Shown here piece by piece: positions 15,683 through 24,345 of a stretch of DNA of 36,513 nt. Where the stretch lies: NCBI GenBank assembly GCA_025456345.1, contig JALOKU010000029.1:1-36513 (forward strand). Reading direction: 5' to 3'. The DNA is from Vicinamibacterales bacterium. GTDB taxonomy: Bacteria; Acidobacteriota; Vicinamibacteria; Vicinamibacterales; JAKQTR01. Made by a program: the position numbers and the translations under genes. The notes below the pieces were generated by a model that did not search any database, was not told where the DNA came from, and was given only the letters and a program-made list of their open reading frames with translations. How positions within the stretch are numbered: position 1 is the stretch's first letter; each line of letters starts with the position of its first letter.

Positions 15683-18041
15683 CGCCGACAATCGTCGCTT
15701 CGATGACGCCGCCGGCCTTCAGGAACACCTCGTAGTCCGCGCCTGCCCTCCGCACGCCGCTGCGGGTCCACGACGGCGGGCGGCCGCCGAAGTTGTCCTG
15801 CACGCGCAGGATGCCGGCGCGGCCGGCCTTGATGCGGAACCAGGTCGTCACACCGTGCTCGCGCCTGGCAGACACACGATAGCCGCCCTCGGCCCGCAGG
15901 TCGTCGAACGACGCGTCCTTCCATCGCGCGGACGTCGCCGGAAAGAGACGGATCACCTCGGTGTCGCGCGTCCCGGGCGTCGCGCTCCAGCTCTGCAGCA
16001 GCATCTCGTGCACCGCGTGCATCGCGAGGAAGTTGCCTTCGAGCGTGAACGGCCGGTAGGTGTAGTTCGAGTAGCCGGACTTCGTCTGGTCGCCGTTCGC
16101 GTGGAACCCGTTGCGCAGAATGAAGGCCTTCGCATAGATCTCGAGCAGCCGCAGCGCCTCTTCCGGCTGTCCGACGCGCGCGCGAAGCGCCGACATCCAG
16201 CTGAAGCTGTAGCCGCACCACGCCTTCGTTCCCGTGGCGTCCCACTCGGCGAGTGACGCGCCGATCATCCGCGCATCGCCGGCGCCGCCCTCCGCCGTGA
16301 TCAGGTTGAACGGGTGCAGGCCCATCAGGTTCGACAGATGCCTGTGGCTGCCGGGCAAGTCAGCGTCGGCCGAGAGCCGGAGCGTGCCGTCCGCGCGGAC
16401 GTGATATGGGCCAAGTCGATCCGACGCGCGGCGCCATGTCGTCACGTCGTCGGGCCTGCCGAGCGCGTCGGCCATCTCCGCGAGCGCGAGGAAGAGCATC
16501 CGCAGGCTCATCAGGTCGTAGTTGCTGTTGGGCTGCAGCCACGCGCGGTGCGAGTTGTCGAAGATCTCGGGCGACGAGCTCAGCGGCAGCACGAGGAGGC
16601 CGTTCGCGTCCGGTTTCAGCAGGCCCAGCATGCAGGTGCCGACGTCGCTTGCCCAGGGGTACGCGCGCTCGCGCAGGAAGGAGTCGTCCATCGTGTAGCG
16701 CCAGTGCAGGTAGAACAGGTGCGCGCTCCACGCCGACATCGTCGGCGACAGGCTGTACTGGACCCATCCCGCGAGCGGCTCGCCGGCGAGCGTCATCACG
16801 CCGGGCGTGGCAAGGCCGCTGGTGCCGTAGAACTCGCGCGCGAACCGCTGGAAGCGCGGGCGGCGGTCCCACAGGAAGTCCAGGTAGCTCAGGCCCTCGT
16901 CGAAGTGGCCCGCCGCCTGGTACGCCATGTAGGTCATCTGCGTGTTGAGGTCGTTGTGGTAGTCGCCCTTCCACGGCGGCAGGCTACCCGCGTCGGCGGT
17001 CCACACGCCCTGGAGCGGCATCGGCGGCGCGCCGCGCCGCGACGCGGCACCGTAGAAGTAGCGCACCAGATAGTACTGCCGCAGGATGGCCGGGTCGGGG
17101 ACGCTCACCCGTGACTGGTTCCAGAACCTGGCCCACCACGCGACGTGTGGTTCGCGCAGGGTGTTCCAGCCCGACTGGAGGGCGGCGCGGACGCGCTGCT
17201 TCGCGAGCCCGAGCGGGTCGGGACCGTCCATCGTCGCCGTGACCGCCACCGCGTACAGGGTGCTGTCCCCCACCCGGCTCGAACCCAGGACGACCACGTA
17301 ACGCATGCCGAGCGCGGCGTCCTGCACGTACCACTGGAGGCCGGGCTCTTCGCCGAAGACGGCCGGCGGGTAGCCCAACTTCGCCACGCCCTGGCTGTCG
17401 GGGCCGGGGGATGTCACTCCTCCACCGGCAACCATCGCGGGTGTCAGGAGGCGGGCTCGTCGGGGAGCCTCGCCAGGAATGCGCAGGAGTGCCACGGGCT
17501 GCGCGGCGCTGAAGAACGCTTCCGCGCGGGCTCCGCCAGCGAAGTACGCGCGCCCTTCGGCCGTCGCCAGGTTCAGTTCGAACCGCTCGACGCGCTGGCC
17601 GGGATCGAGGTCTACTTCGACGCGGCCCGCGGGGATCTTGCTCGGGTGGGAATCGCGGTAGGCGCGGTCGAAGACGTCGTCGATGTACTTTCCGTCGCGT
17701 TCCGCGACCTTCTTGACCAGGTTGGCGTAGGTGAACAGTTCCCACCGCATGCCGTCGGCGGGACGCTCGTCCCAGAGGTCGCCGCGATCGAGCGACAACC
17801 TGAGGGTCGCGTCCCCGCCCCACAGCAGCCCTCCCATCAGGCCGTTGCCGAGCGGCAGCGCTTCGTCCCAGGTGGCGATGGGCGCCGAGAGGGAGGGGTT
17901 CAGCTCGTGGCCTGGCAGGCGGGACGCCTCCGGCACGGGGGCGGCACCTCCGGCGGCGGTGAGGGCCGTCCCCGCCGCCAGTATCAGGACGCAGAATGTT
18001 CGCGGCATCGCGTGCTTCAGGGCGTTGAGCATCGCACGCAT
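15660..18041 (-). CDS. glycoside hydrolase family 95-like (alpha-L-fucosidase-type) exported enzyme
   Basis: The 793-residue protein has a signal sequence near the start. GH95 features appear in order: WDEALPLGNGLMGGLLWGG in the N-terminal beta-sandwich; LQGVWTADAGSLPPWKGDYH and NDLNTQMTYMAYQAAGHFDE in the (alpha/alpha)6 barrel; HRHLSNLMGLHPFNLI; and a C-terminal beta domain after FLAMHAVHEMLLQSW. Length is near the family's usual 750-850. GH95 members mostly remove alpha-1,2-linked L-fucose, some L-galactose, so host, plant or algal glycans are likely substrates. Start is uncertain: ATGs at 18041, 18032 and 18008 are in frame, none with a strong ribosome site; 18008 would place the signal peptide (MPRTFCVLILAAG) right at the N-terminus. 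No other glycan-use genes or regulator are adjacent. Confidence 0.87.
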   Translation of the reverse strand: MRAMLNALKHAMPRTFCVLILAAGTALTAAGGAAPVPEASRLPGHELNPSLSAPIATWDEALPLGNGLMGGLLWGGDATLRLSLDRGDLWDERPADGMRWELFTYANLVKKVAERDGKYIDDVFDRAYRDSHPSKIPAGRVEVDLDPGQRVERFELNLATAEGRAYFAGGARAEAFFSAAQPVALLRIPGEAPRRARLLTPAMVAGGGVTSPGPDSQGVAKLGYPPAVFGEEPGLQWYVQDAALGMRYVVVLGSSRVGDSTLYAVAVTATMDGPDPLGLAKQRVRAALQSGWNTLREPHVAWWARFWNQSRVSVPDPAILRQYYLVRYFYGAASRRGAPPMPLQGVWTADAGSLPPWKGDYHNDLNTQMTYMAYQAAGHFDEGLSYLDFLWDRRPRFQRFAREFYGTSGLATPGVMTLAGEPLAGWVQYSLSPTMSAWSAHLFYLHWRYTMDDSFLRERAYPWASDVGTCMLGLLKPDANGLLVLPLSSSPEIFDNSHRAWLQPNSNYDLMSLRMLFLALAEMADALGRPDDVTTWRRASDRLGPYHVRADGTLRLSADADLPGSHRHLSNLMGLHPFNLITAEGGAGDARMIGASLAEWDATGTKAWCGYSFSWMSALRARVGQPEEALRLLEIYAKAFILRNGFHANGDQTKSGYSNYTYRPFTLEGNFLAMHAVHEMLLQSWSATPGTRDTEVIRLFPATSARWKDASFDDLRAEGGYRVSARREHGVTTWFRIKAGRAGILRVQDNFGGRPPSWTRSGVRRAGADYEVFLKAGGVIEATIVGATRRSAR

Positions 18042-18382
18042 CGGGGGTGGTGTCTACCGTCCGAGCCGTTGCCGCCGGACCCTCGGGCCGTGAGGGTTCG
18101 CACTGGCGTTTGTTGTGATAGAATTCTCGGCGGCTCGTTGAACACACGTCCCCACGGGCACGCGGTCGGCCCCCGGCAAGCGGCGTCATCACGGAATGCC
18201 GTGATTGCCGCTGCATCTCGTTACCCCCGCCTGCGCGCGGGTGAACGCTGCAGGCGGCAGTCCGTCTTGATACAACACGTTGCGAGGTGGCGCTTTCCGG
18301 CGAGACGGTCGGCTCGATTAGTGATATACAAGGTGCTGAACACAACGGCAATTGTCTGGATGAAGGACTACGAGGAGGAACG
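18042..18382. other. 341-base intergenic region between divergent genes
   Basis: No gene is supported here. On the plus strand, TGATAGAAT at 18116-18124 is an extended -10 candidate, and TGATATACA at 18322-18330 is another, closer to the gene at 18383. The first would give a leader of about 250 bases holding the stem-loop at 18180-18211. A smaller inverted repeat (ACCCTC/GAGGGT) lies near 18080-18096. A strong GAGGAGGA ribosome site precedes the ATG at 18383. Confidence 0.4.
18180..18211. promoter_or_regulatory. imperfect stem-loop or operator-like inverted repeat
   Basis: ATCACGG (18188-18194) and CCGTGAT (18199-18205) pair perfectly around a 4-base loop. The stem extends outwards with GCGGC (18180-18184) and GCCGC (18207-18211) across a 3-by-1 internal loop. 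It lies between two divergent genes and could be an operator or a leader structure. Confidence 0.35.
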
Positions 18383-20020
18383 ATGCAAGCGATAAGGACG
18401 AAGGCGGGTGTCACACTCGCGCTGGTCGCGGCCGTCGCACTGCTGGGCGCCGCGACCGACGCGTTTGCCCAGCGCCAGATGACGCGGCTCGGAAACCCTG
18501 GCACGCGCTTCACGCCGCCCGTCGCGACCGCGAAGGCGATGGAGAAGACGTTTGCGACCAAGGCCAACCAGGCCGCCGTGGGCGCGGTGCTCGACAAGGC
18601 GGGCCTGGGCTCGCTGACGCCGCAGGTGCTGGCGGCGCTCAAAGCCGACAAGGTCACCGAGACGTCGGTGGCGCCGGGCACCGCCATCCGCTGGATGGCC
18701 GTGCGCCGCGGCGGCAAGCCCGACCTCGTGCTCGACGGTGTCTGGGCGGGCAAGGCGCCCTTCAAGGCCTTCGCCTTCACGATCGAGGACGGCGCGAAGA
18801 TCTACAACTTCGTCGTCCCGAAGGACTGCGGCAACCTCGCGTTGCTGAGCCAGACCGAGCAGCCGATGCCGGAGTGCATCCGCATCACCATGGTCCGCGA
18901 CTGCGCGACCAAACAGGTGACGTTCACGGCTGGCGGGACCGCCATCACGAACAACCAGGCAACCGTCGTCAAGGTCATGCGCGAAGGCCGTCAAGTTGGT
19001 GAGTTGCTGCCGGGTTCGGGCTTCAAGGCCACGATGCCGCTCCAGCCGGGCCGCTACACCTTCATGGCCACCGACAAGTTCGGCCGCGAGTTCGGCACCT
19101 GCGAGCGCGATGTCGTGGTCGAAGCGTGCGCCGCGCCGGCTCCGCCGCCGCCGCCGCCGCCACCGCCCCCCACCTCCTGCGGCGCGCTGCTGACCGCGGT
19201 CAAGGTCAAGGGCGGGTGGAACTTCGTGATTGACGCCTCGGCCACGGGCCAGGGCGCCGCTCCGGCCACCAAGGCCGCCATCGAGCTCATCGGGCCGGCC
19301 GGCACGGCGATTCCGTTCTTCGTCGACGGCAAGTCGATGACCGAGCTCGATCTCGTTCCGCCGTTCACGACGACGGTGTTCGTGCCCAAGGCCGTGCCGG
19401 GCACCTACACGTTCCGTGCGAAGGCCACCTCGGCCAAGGGCACGCCGCGCTCGTGCGAGTCGACCGTGGTCGTGCCCGGAAGAGGCGCGGCGGGCGCCGC
19501 GGACGAGGATGGCATGGCGGGCTGGTTCGCGGACGGCGCATTCGGCAAGCAGCGCCGCCAGTACGAACTGGACGCGAAGGCGCCGGCGACCGGGACGATC
19601 ACGCCGGGCTTCTGCGACCCGATGATCGGAGTGAAGTTCGGGCCGATCATCAACTTCGCCAGCGGCAAGGCCAGCTTCGCGCCGGCCGCGGGCATCGCGT
19701 TCATGTTCGGCGACCTTGGAGACTATGACTACGGCGACAACAAGTACAACAACTCGTCGGTCATGGTCGAAGGCGTCGTGAACTACCACTTCGGCGAGAA
19801 GCGGGCCTACGTGGGCACCGGCATCGGCCTGTGGGATCTGTTCGACGGAAACAACTTCACGGTGAGCTGGATCGCCAACGTCGGCATCCCGATGGCCCAG
19901 GACTCCCGCGGCAACAAGATCTACTTCATCGCCGAGGGACGTCTCTTCTTCGATGCGCCGAACGGCGTCGACAGCAACTACCAGATGTGGGGCGGCATCC
20001 GCTACGTCCTCGGACGGTAG
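18383..20020 (+). CDS. exported protein with proline linker and C-terminal outer-membrane-barrel-like domain
   Basis: The 545-residue protein starts with a clear signal peptide (1-26, ending TDAFAQ). Residues about 75-245 form a beta-rich region with several cysteines. Ten consecutive prolines (254-263) separate it from a second beta-sandwich domain (about 264-370) resembling an immunoglobulin-like fold (PGTYTFRAKATSAKGTPRSC). Residues about 410-545 alternate glycine and aromatic residues in the style of a small barrel (YVGTGIGLWDL, YFIAEGRLFF) and end GGIRYVLGR. I do not recognise a named family. It is probably an outer-membrane-anchored surface protein. GAGGAGGA just before ATG 18383 fixes the start. 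A terminator hairpin follows the stop. Confidence 0.75.
   Translation: MQAIRTKAGVTLALVAAVALLGAATDAFAQRQMTRLGNPGTRFTPPVATAKAMEKTFATKANQAAVGAVLDKAGLGSLTPQVLAALKADKVTETSVAPGTAIRWMAVRRGGKPDLVLDGVWAGKAPFKAFAFTIEDGAKIYNFVVPKDCGNLALLSQTEQPMPECIRITMVRDCATKQVTFTAGGTAITNNQATVVKVMREGRQVGELLPGSGFKATMPLQPGRYTFMATDKFGREFGTCERDVVVEACAAPAPPPPPPPPPPTSCGALLTAVKVKGGWNFVIDASATGQGAAPATKAAIELIGPAGTAIPFFVDGKSMTELDLVPPFTTTVFVPKAVPGTYTFRAKATSAKGTPRSCESTVVVPGRGAAGAADEDGMAGWFADGAFGKQRRQYELDAKAPATGTITPGFCDPMIGVKFGPIINFASGKASFAPAAGIAFMFGDLGDYDYGDNKYNNSSVMVEGVVNYHFGEKRAYVGTGIGLWDLFDGNNFTVSWIANVGIPMAQDSRGNKIYFIAEGRLFFDAPNGVDSNYQMWGGIRYVLGR
19142..19171 (+). repeat. CCG-rich codon run encoding ten prolines
   Basis: Six CCG codons in a row are followed by CCA, CCG, CCC and CCC. 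The run encodes a polyproline spacer between two domains and is a likely site of length variation by slippage. Confidence 0.8.
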
Positions 20021-20042
20021 GTAGCGACACGCGGTACGCAGG

Positions 20043-20077
20043 AAGGGCGTGGGGAGCCACTGGCACCCCACGCCCTT
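20043..20077. terminator. strong bidirectional hairpin terminator between convergent genes
   Basis: AAGGGCGTGGGG (20043-20054) pairs perfectly with CCCCACGCCCTT (20066-20077), a 12-base-pair stem with an 11-base loop. The plus strand continues CTTCTTCTT. It sits between genes ending at 20020 (plus) and 20091 (minus) and should stop transcription from both sides. Confidence 0.82.
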
Positions 20078-20090
20078 CTTCTTGCTGCCG

Positions 20091-20918
20091 CTACTGCCCG
20101 GCGGCCGTCTTCCACGATCCGTACATCGGGTTGGGGAGGGCGATCCACTTCACGCCCCACATCGCCGCGTGCGCCTCGTCGAGCGCCGTGCGCGCGGCCA
20201 GCGTGCCGCGCGCGCCCTGCACGAAATCGCCGAAATCGTCGCCGACAAGCAGCAGGATGCGGAAGTCCTGCGCCACCACGCCCCGCCGTGACGACTTGTC
20301 GGATGAGGTCCACTCGGGGCGCTCCGCCCGCATGAGCACCGTGTCCCGGCCCGGATCGAGCGGGAACCCGTACTTCGCGAGATTGTCGCGCGTGGCCTGC
20401 TCCAGCGCGCGGTCCCGGTTCGTGACGTAAAACACCGCCACGCCCTTCGCCGCGGCCGCGCGCGTGAACTCGAGCGCGCCGGAGATCGGCACGGCCCTCC
20501 GCTCGTTGCACCAGACAGCCCACCGCGCCTCGCTGTATGCGGCGCCATCGCGAACGTCGCGTTCCTGGCTTTCGCTGTTGTCGAGCACGGTCTCGTCGAC
20601 GTCGAGGATCACGGCCGGCGGCTTGGAACCAACGTCCCCCGTTTGCTCGATCGCGGCGGTCCACCTCCTGTCCGCCAGGGCGCGGTCGAGCATCAGCTCG
20701 GCCAGGCGGTAAGACTGCGTCGTGACCGCCCGGTACTCGACCGACGTGCGGACCCAGACGATCGAATCGGGCAGCGCCGACTTGGCAGGGGCCGCCGCCG
20801 CAGCGGGTGCCGGCGTGGGCGCCGTTGCAGGCGGCGCGGTGCGGCCGGCACACCCGGCGGCGAGGGAGAGTGTCAGGGAGAGGAAGACAACTGCAGCGAA
20901 TCGGCAGCGTCGTGTCAT
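20091..20918 (-). CDS. e(P4)-family lipoprotein acid phosphatase / 5'-nucleotidase (HAD class IIIB)
   Basis: The 275-residue lipoprotein has a signal peptide with a lipobox ending at Cys23 (SLAAGC) and an Ala/Pro-rich spacer to about residue 48. The HAD phosphatase domain has motif I DVDET (106-110, nucleophile Asp106, acid/base Asp108), VFYVTNRDR (162-170) for motif II, and GDDFGDF (226-232) for the metal-binding acidic pair. Relatives such as Haemophilus e(P4) dephosphorylate nucleotides (NMN, 5'-nucleotides) at the outer membrane. Here it could supply nucleosides or phosphate. It begins 51 bases after the ferredoxin gene ends on the same strand, so it may end that operon. A bidirectional terminator follows. 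Confidence 0.9.
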   Translation of the reverse strand: MTRRCRFAAVVFLSLTLSLAAGCAGRTAPPATAPTPAPAAAAAPAKSALPDSIVWVRTSVEYRAVTTQSYRLAELMLDRALADRRWTAAIEQTGDVGSKPPAVILDVDETVLDNSESQERDVRDGAAYSEARWAVWCNERRAVPISGALEFTRAAAAKGVAVFYVTNRDRALEQATRDNLAKYGFPLDPGRDTVLMRAERPEWTSSDKSSRRGVVAQDFRILLLVGDDFGDFVQGARGTLAARTALDEAHAAMWGVKWIALPNPMYGSWKTAAGQ

Positions 20919-20969
20919 GCGCCGATCCTGCCACAGGCAGGTCCCGCGCGACCACCGCGTCTCTCGCCT

Positions 20970-22121
20970 CTACGACTTCGCCCCGATGAGGCGGCGGCCG
21001 ACGAGTTCAGCGACGCCGAGCGCGCCGAAACGCTCGCGGTACATCCGCCCGTAGAGCCGGCCCATGTCCCTGGGCGGGACGCGGGCACCGGGCTTCAGCA
21101 CGAGGGTCAGCGCGCCGGTCGGGCATGATGAGACGCACAGCCCGCACCCGATGCAGCGCTCCAGCGTCACCGCGGCCGCCCCGCCGTCGCAGGCGATCGC
21201 CTCCATCTGGCAGCGCGTTTCGCACACCGTGCAGCCGTCGCAGCGCTGGGCATCGACGGACGCGTGGTAGTTGGTGGCGAAGAACGACGCCGGGTTCGGC
21301 AGCTTCTTGGCCGTGGTCAGCACCCCGCAGCAGCAGCCGCAGCAGCAGCAGATGAAGATCGGGTCCTGGGTGTTCTGGGGCTCGACCACCAGGCCTTCGC
21401 GATCGGCCCGGTCCAGGAACGCCAGCGTCTCGGCCTTCGTGATGAACCGCGCGGCGCCGCGGCCGACCATCGATTCCGCGGCCGTGCCGAGCGTGAGGCA
21501 ATGCTCGCGATCGTGCGTCTGTTTGCAGCGCTGGCCGACGAGGTCCTTCCCCTGCTGGCAGACGCAGTTCATCACCGCGAACGGCCCAGGCGACGCGCCA
21601 ACGAACGCCCGAATGTCGTCGTAGCGGCCGACGACGCGCTCGAAGCTGATGGGCTCGTTGATGGGGACGGTCCGCAGTTGGGGCGTCTGTGCCCAGAACG
21701 CTGCGCCGAACGCCTCCGCTTCGTAGCGTTCGACGTCACGCTGCAGGTCCGCGGTGAGGCGGTTGACCTGCGCCTCGTAGAACCCGACCACGAGTGGCGC
21801 CTTGCCGTAGAGCGCGCCACGCTTCGTCGCGACGCGCTGGATGATGCCGCGCTCCGCCATCCCGTCGAGGGCCGCGGCGAGCGCCGCCCTCGAGGCCTTC
21901 CGGCCGGCGCGCCGGTGAATGGTGGCCAGCGTTTCCGGGATCACGCTCAGGCACAGCGCCAGGCGCGCGTCCTCAGGGGAGAAGAGCCTCCTGAGAATGT
22001 CGAGCTCGACGCCGGACTCGGTGGCCGGGTACGGCACGGGCATCCGGTCCAGATGCTGCTGCAGCGCCCGGTAGAGGTCGTCGTGCGGGGCCGCGCGCCG
22101 GCCTGGGCGGGCGTGCCCCAC
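20970..22121 (-). CDS. 4Fe-4S ferredoxin-domain protein with poly-cysteine motif
   Basis: The 383-residue cytoplasmic protein has an N-terminal winged-helix-like region (about 35-115). A middle domain has Cys186, 188, 199 and 208, followed by an unusual run of seven cysteines in eight residues (CCCCGCCC, 258-265). Two classic 4Fe-4S motifs come next (CDGCTVCETRC at 294-304; CIGCGLCVSSCP at 323-334). It probably binds two low-potential clusters in the C-terminal domain and perhaps a third centre upstream. Similar proteins in anaerobes and deltaproteobacteria are annotated only as ferredoxins. The GTG start shares one base with the stop of the upstream gene (TAGTG), so translation is likely coupled. 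Function is unknown; electron transfer is the safe statement. Confidence 0.82.
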   Translation of the reverse strand: MGHARPGRRAAPHDDLYRALQQHLDRMPVPYPATESGVELDILRRLFSPEDARLALCLSVIPETLATIHRRAGRKASRAALAAALDGMAERGIIQRVATKRGALYGKAPLVVGFYEAQVNRLTADLQRDVERYEAEAFGAAFWAQTPQLRTVPINEPISFERVVGRYDDIRAFVGASPGPFAVMNCVCQQGKDLVGQRCKQTHDREHCLTLGTAAESMVGRGAARFITKAETLAFLDRADREGLVVEPQNTQDPIFICCCCGCCCGVLTTAKKLPNPASFFATNYHASVDAQRCDGCTVCETRCQMEAIACDGGAAAVTLERCIGCGLCVSSCPTGALTLVLKPGARVPPRDMGRLYGRMYRERFGALGVAELVGRRLIGAKS

Positions 22122-23095
22122 TACAGCGCCAGCCAGGTGCCCAGCCCGCGGGCGCGAGCGCGGCGGTACACCTCTGGGGCCACGGCCATGTCGTCCAAGG
22201 CCAGGCCGAGGTTCATGGCCATCGTCCGCTCTTCCTCGCGCTCACGACCCGGCTTCTGCCCGCCGACAAGCTCGCCGAGATCGGCATACGGGTCCGGGGT
22301 CTGCTGGAAGTAGCCGACGCGCCGGTAGTACTGGAACTGCGCGTGGTCGTCGGTCGCGATCCTGTCGCATTGGGCGAGCGCGCCCGGCGTCCAGTAGCTG
22401 TCGAAGTCCACCGCGGACGCGAAGGCGCCCGGTTGCAGCCAGTCCTTCTCAATCACCGGGACCGGGTGTTTCAGGATTGGCCCCGACGTCACCACCAGGT
22501 CGCTGGCGATGACGGCCTCACGCACGTCGCGCACGCCGATGACCTCGATGTTCAGCGCGGCGGACATCTCGGAGACGAACCGGCGCTGGACTTGGTCATC
22601 GGTGTCGAACGCAAAGACTCTCGTCAGCTGAAAGACCTCGGCCAGGGCGAGCAGGTTGGTCCGGCCCTGGAAGCCGCAAGCGAGGATGCCGGCCGTCCGG
22701 CTCTCCGGACGGGCCAAGTGCTTTGCGGCGACCGCGGTTGCCGCACCGGTCCTGTATCCCGTGATCCACGTGCAGTCCATCACGGCGTACGGCACACAGG
22801 TGTCCACGTCGTTCAGGATGATGAGCCCGGAGATGTACGGAAGGCCGCGCGGAGGGTTCGCCGGGTTGCCGCCCACCCACTTCACGCCGGCCGACCGCAT
22901 GCCGGCGACGTAGGCCGGCATCGCGTGGATGAATGCGTCCGGTTGCGGGTGGATGCCCGGCTTGGGCGGCATCTCGACGCGTCCGGCGGCTTTCTCGCGA
23001 AAGCCCTCCTCGACGAGCGCGATGACGGCGGCCATGTCCACGCCGGCAGCCTCGACGTCCGCGCGCGAGAGATACAGCAGGTCGCCTTGCGACAC
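22121..23095 (-). CDS. ornithine cyclodeaminase / mu-crystallin family protein
   Basis: The 324-residue protein matches the OCD/mu-crystallin family (COG2423): an N-terminal half with MPPKPGIHP and KWVGGNPANPPRGLPYISG, then TGYRTGAATAVAAKHLARPE, and a Rossmann motif GILACGFQGRTNLLAL. Family members act on amino acids or imino acids with NAD(P): ornithine cyclodeaminase, alanine dehydrogenase, ketimine reductase, pyrroline-2-carboxylate reductase. Substrate cannot be assigned here. The GTG start lies 16 bases after the stop of a CotH-like gene, and the 3' end overlaps the ferredoxin start by one base. The coupling with a redox protein suggests a joint reaction; this is inference. Confidence 0.86.
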   Translation of the reverse strand: MSQGDLLYLSRADVEAAGVDMAAVIALVEEGFREKAAGRVEMPPKPGIHPQPDAFIHAMPAYVAGMRSAGVKWVGGNPANPPRGLPYISGLIILNDVDTCVPYAVMDCTWITGYRTGAATAVAAKHLARPESRTAGILACGFQGRTNLLALAEVFQLTRVFAFDTDDQVQRRFVSEMSAALNIEVIGVRDVREAVIASDLVVTSGPILKHPVPVIEKDWLQPGAFASAVDFDSYWTPGALAQCDRIATDDHAQFQYYRRVGYFQQTPDPYADLGELVGGQKPGREREEERTMAMNLGLALDDMAVAPEVYRRARARGLGTWLAL

Positions 23096-23111
23096 GATGC
23101 CCCCCGCCGCC

Positions 23112-24281
23112 CTACATGCCGCCGACCGGCTTGCAGTCGGTCACGAACATCCTCTTGACCCTATCCGGCTTGTTGATGAGCTCGAAGAACTCGTTCAGGT
23201 ACTTCTCGGTGCTCTTGCGCTGCCCCTCGTCGAGGCCGAGGGGTTCCATCGACGCCACCAGCGCGAGCATCTCGGCCTGCTTGTCGCGGAACGGCTGGAG
23301 CGCCTGGTTCACCTCCGCCTCCGTCTTGCACGGCCCGCGGTACAGGCGGTCGCGCACGGATGACATCTCGAGCCCCTTCGCCGGGATGGCATAGTGCGCG
23401 TTCACAAGGCCCGAGTAGTCGAAGTCGTAAGGCACGGTGAGGCGGACGCCCTTGGCATCGTCGATCATGATCACGTTGTGCAGCGTGAGGATCGAGTAGT
23501 CGACGTTGCCGATCATGTAGTTGAAGAGCGACATGAACAGCAGCGCGTCCTGGTTGACGTACTGGAACATCTGGCGGGGCACGGGCAGCTCGCGCGCATC
23601 CGCCCGCGCCGCCATGTCGTCCGCGTCCTCGTAGAAGATACCGAGCCTGGTATAGGGCTTCTTGCCCGCAGCCGTGTCGGCGTACGTCACGCGCGCGAGG
23701 CGGACGCGGAGCGACCGGGGCGTCAGCGTGTTGTGCAGGCGGTTGGCCAGGTACTCCTTGATGGCGTACTGCTGGTAGATGCCTTCGCTCTGGCAGTGGG
23801 TGCCGAGCTTGATGCCGCCCTGCCCTTCGAAGACCGTGCCCTTGAACTTGTCTTTCGGCAGCTCCAGGCGCAGCGGGGAGAACTCGCAGAGCTGCGGTTT
23901 GCGGCGCACGTTCCCGCGCGTGCGCAGCTCAATGGGAATCGGCGTGCCGGGAGCGCCGTCCTTCGTGATCGCCAGTGTGCCCGGGTAGAGCTTCTTGCTG
24001 TCGACGTTGCGATCCCGCTGCACGGCCTTCCAGTCGGCGGTGATTACGATCTCGATCGGATCCTGGCTCGCAAACAGCGGCAGCACCTCGGCCTTCAGCT
24101 TGTCCTTCGCGAGCGTCTCGGCGTCGGGCGGCCACGGCTTCGGGACCTTGGGCTTGAGCCCGACAGGTTCGGCCTCCGGCTTCTGGGCCTGAGCCGGCTG
24201 CTGGGCGGCCAGCCCGCCGCCCGCAAGCATGGCGGCGAGGCCGGCGGAGAAAGCGAGCGCCGTGAGAAATCGCGGGACCAT
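23112..24281 (-). CDS. secreted CotH-like kinase, copy A
   Basis: The 389-residue protein has a signal peptide (1-26). It shows the pattern of CotH spore-coat-type kinases: RTRGNVRR (120-127), GIKLGTHC with Lys158, KEYLANRL with Glu176, IGNVDYSILTLHN (257-269) with Asp261 and Asn269, and VPYDFDYSGLV (283-293) with Asp286 and Asp288 in place of DFG. CotH proteins phosphorylate serines of secreted or spore-coat proteins. The protein is about 60 per cent identical by eye to the gene just upstream, so the pair is a tandem duplication. GGAGG precedes the ATG. The polyphosphate polymerase and DUF4956 genes upstream match a neighbourhood I recall for CotH genes in other bacteria. Four cysteines are shared by both copies (132, 163, 318, 383 here). 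Confidence 0.75.
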   Translation of the reverse strand: MVPRFLTALAFSAGLAAMLAGGGLAAQQPAQAQKPEAEPVGLKPKVPKPWPPDAETLAKDKLKAEVLPLFASQDPIEIVITADWKAVQRDRNVDSKKLYPGTLAITKDGAPGTPIPIELRTRGNVRRKPQLCEFSPLRLELPKDKFKGTVFEGQGGIKLGTHCQSEGIYQQYAIKEYLANRLHNTLTPRSLRVRLARVTYADTAAGKKPYTRLGIFYEDADDMAARADARELPVPRQMFQYVNQDALLFMSLFNYMIGNVDYSILTLHNVIMIDDAKGVRLTVPYDFDYSGLVNAHYAIPAKGLEMSSVRDRLYRGPCKTEAEVNQALQPFRDKQAEMLALVASMEPLGLDEGQRKSTEKYLNEFFELINKPDRVKRMFVTDCKPVGGM

Positions 24282-24345
24282 GACGCCTCCAGTCTGTCGA
24301 ACACCTGGTCACGCGCGGGAGCCGCCCCCTGCCGCCCCGCGCCGG

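Noticed and set aside
19142..19171. CCG repeat as a possible CRISPR-like or mobile element
   Set aside because: It is a simple in-frame proline codon run within one gene, with no spacers and no flanking repeats.
18368..20071. Open frame of 567 codons on the minus strand
   Set aside because: Antisense to the signal-peptide protein at 18383-20020 and runs through its terminator hairpin; composition is that of a shadow.
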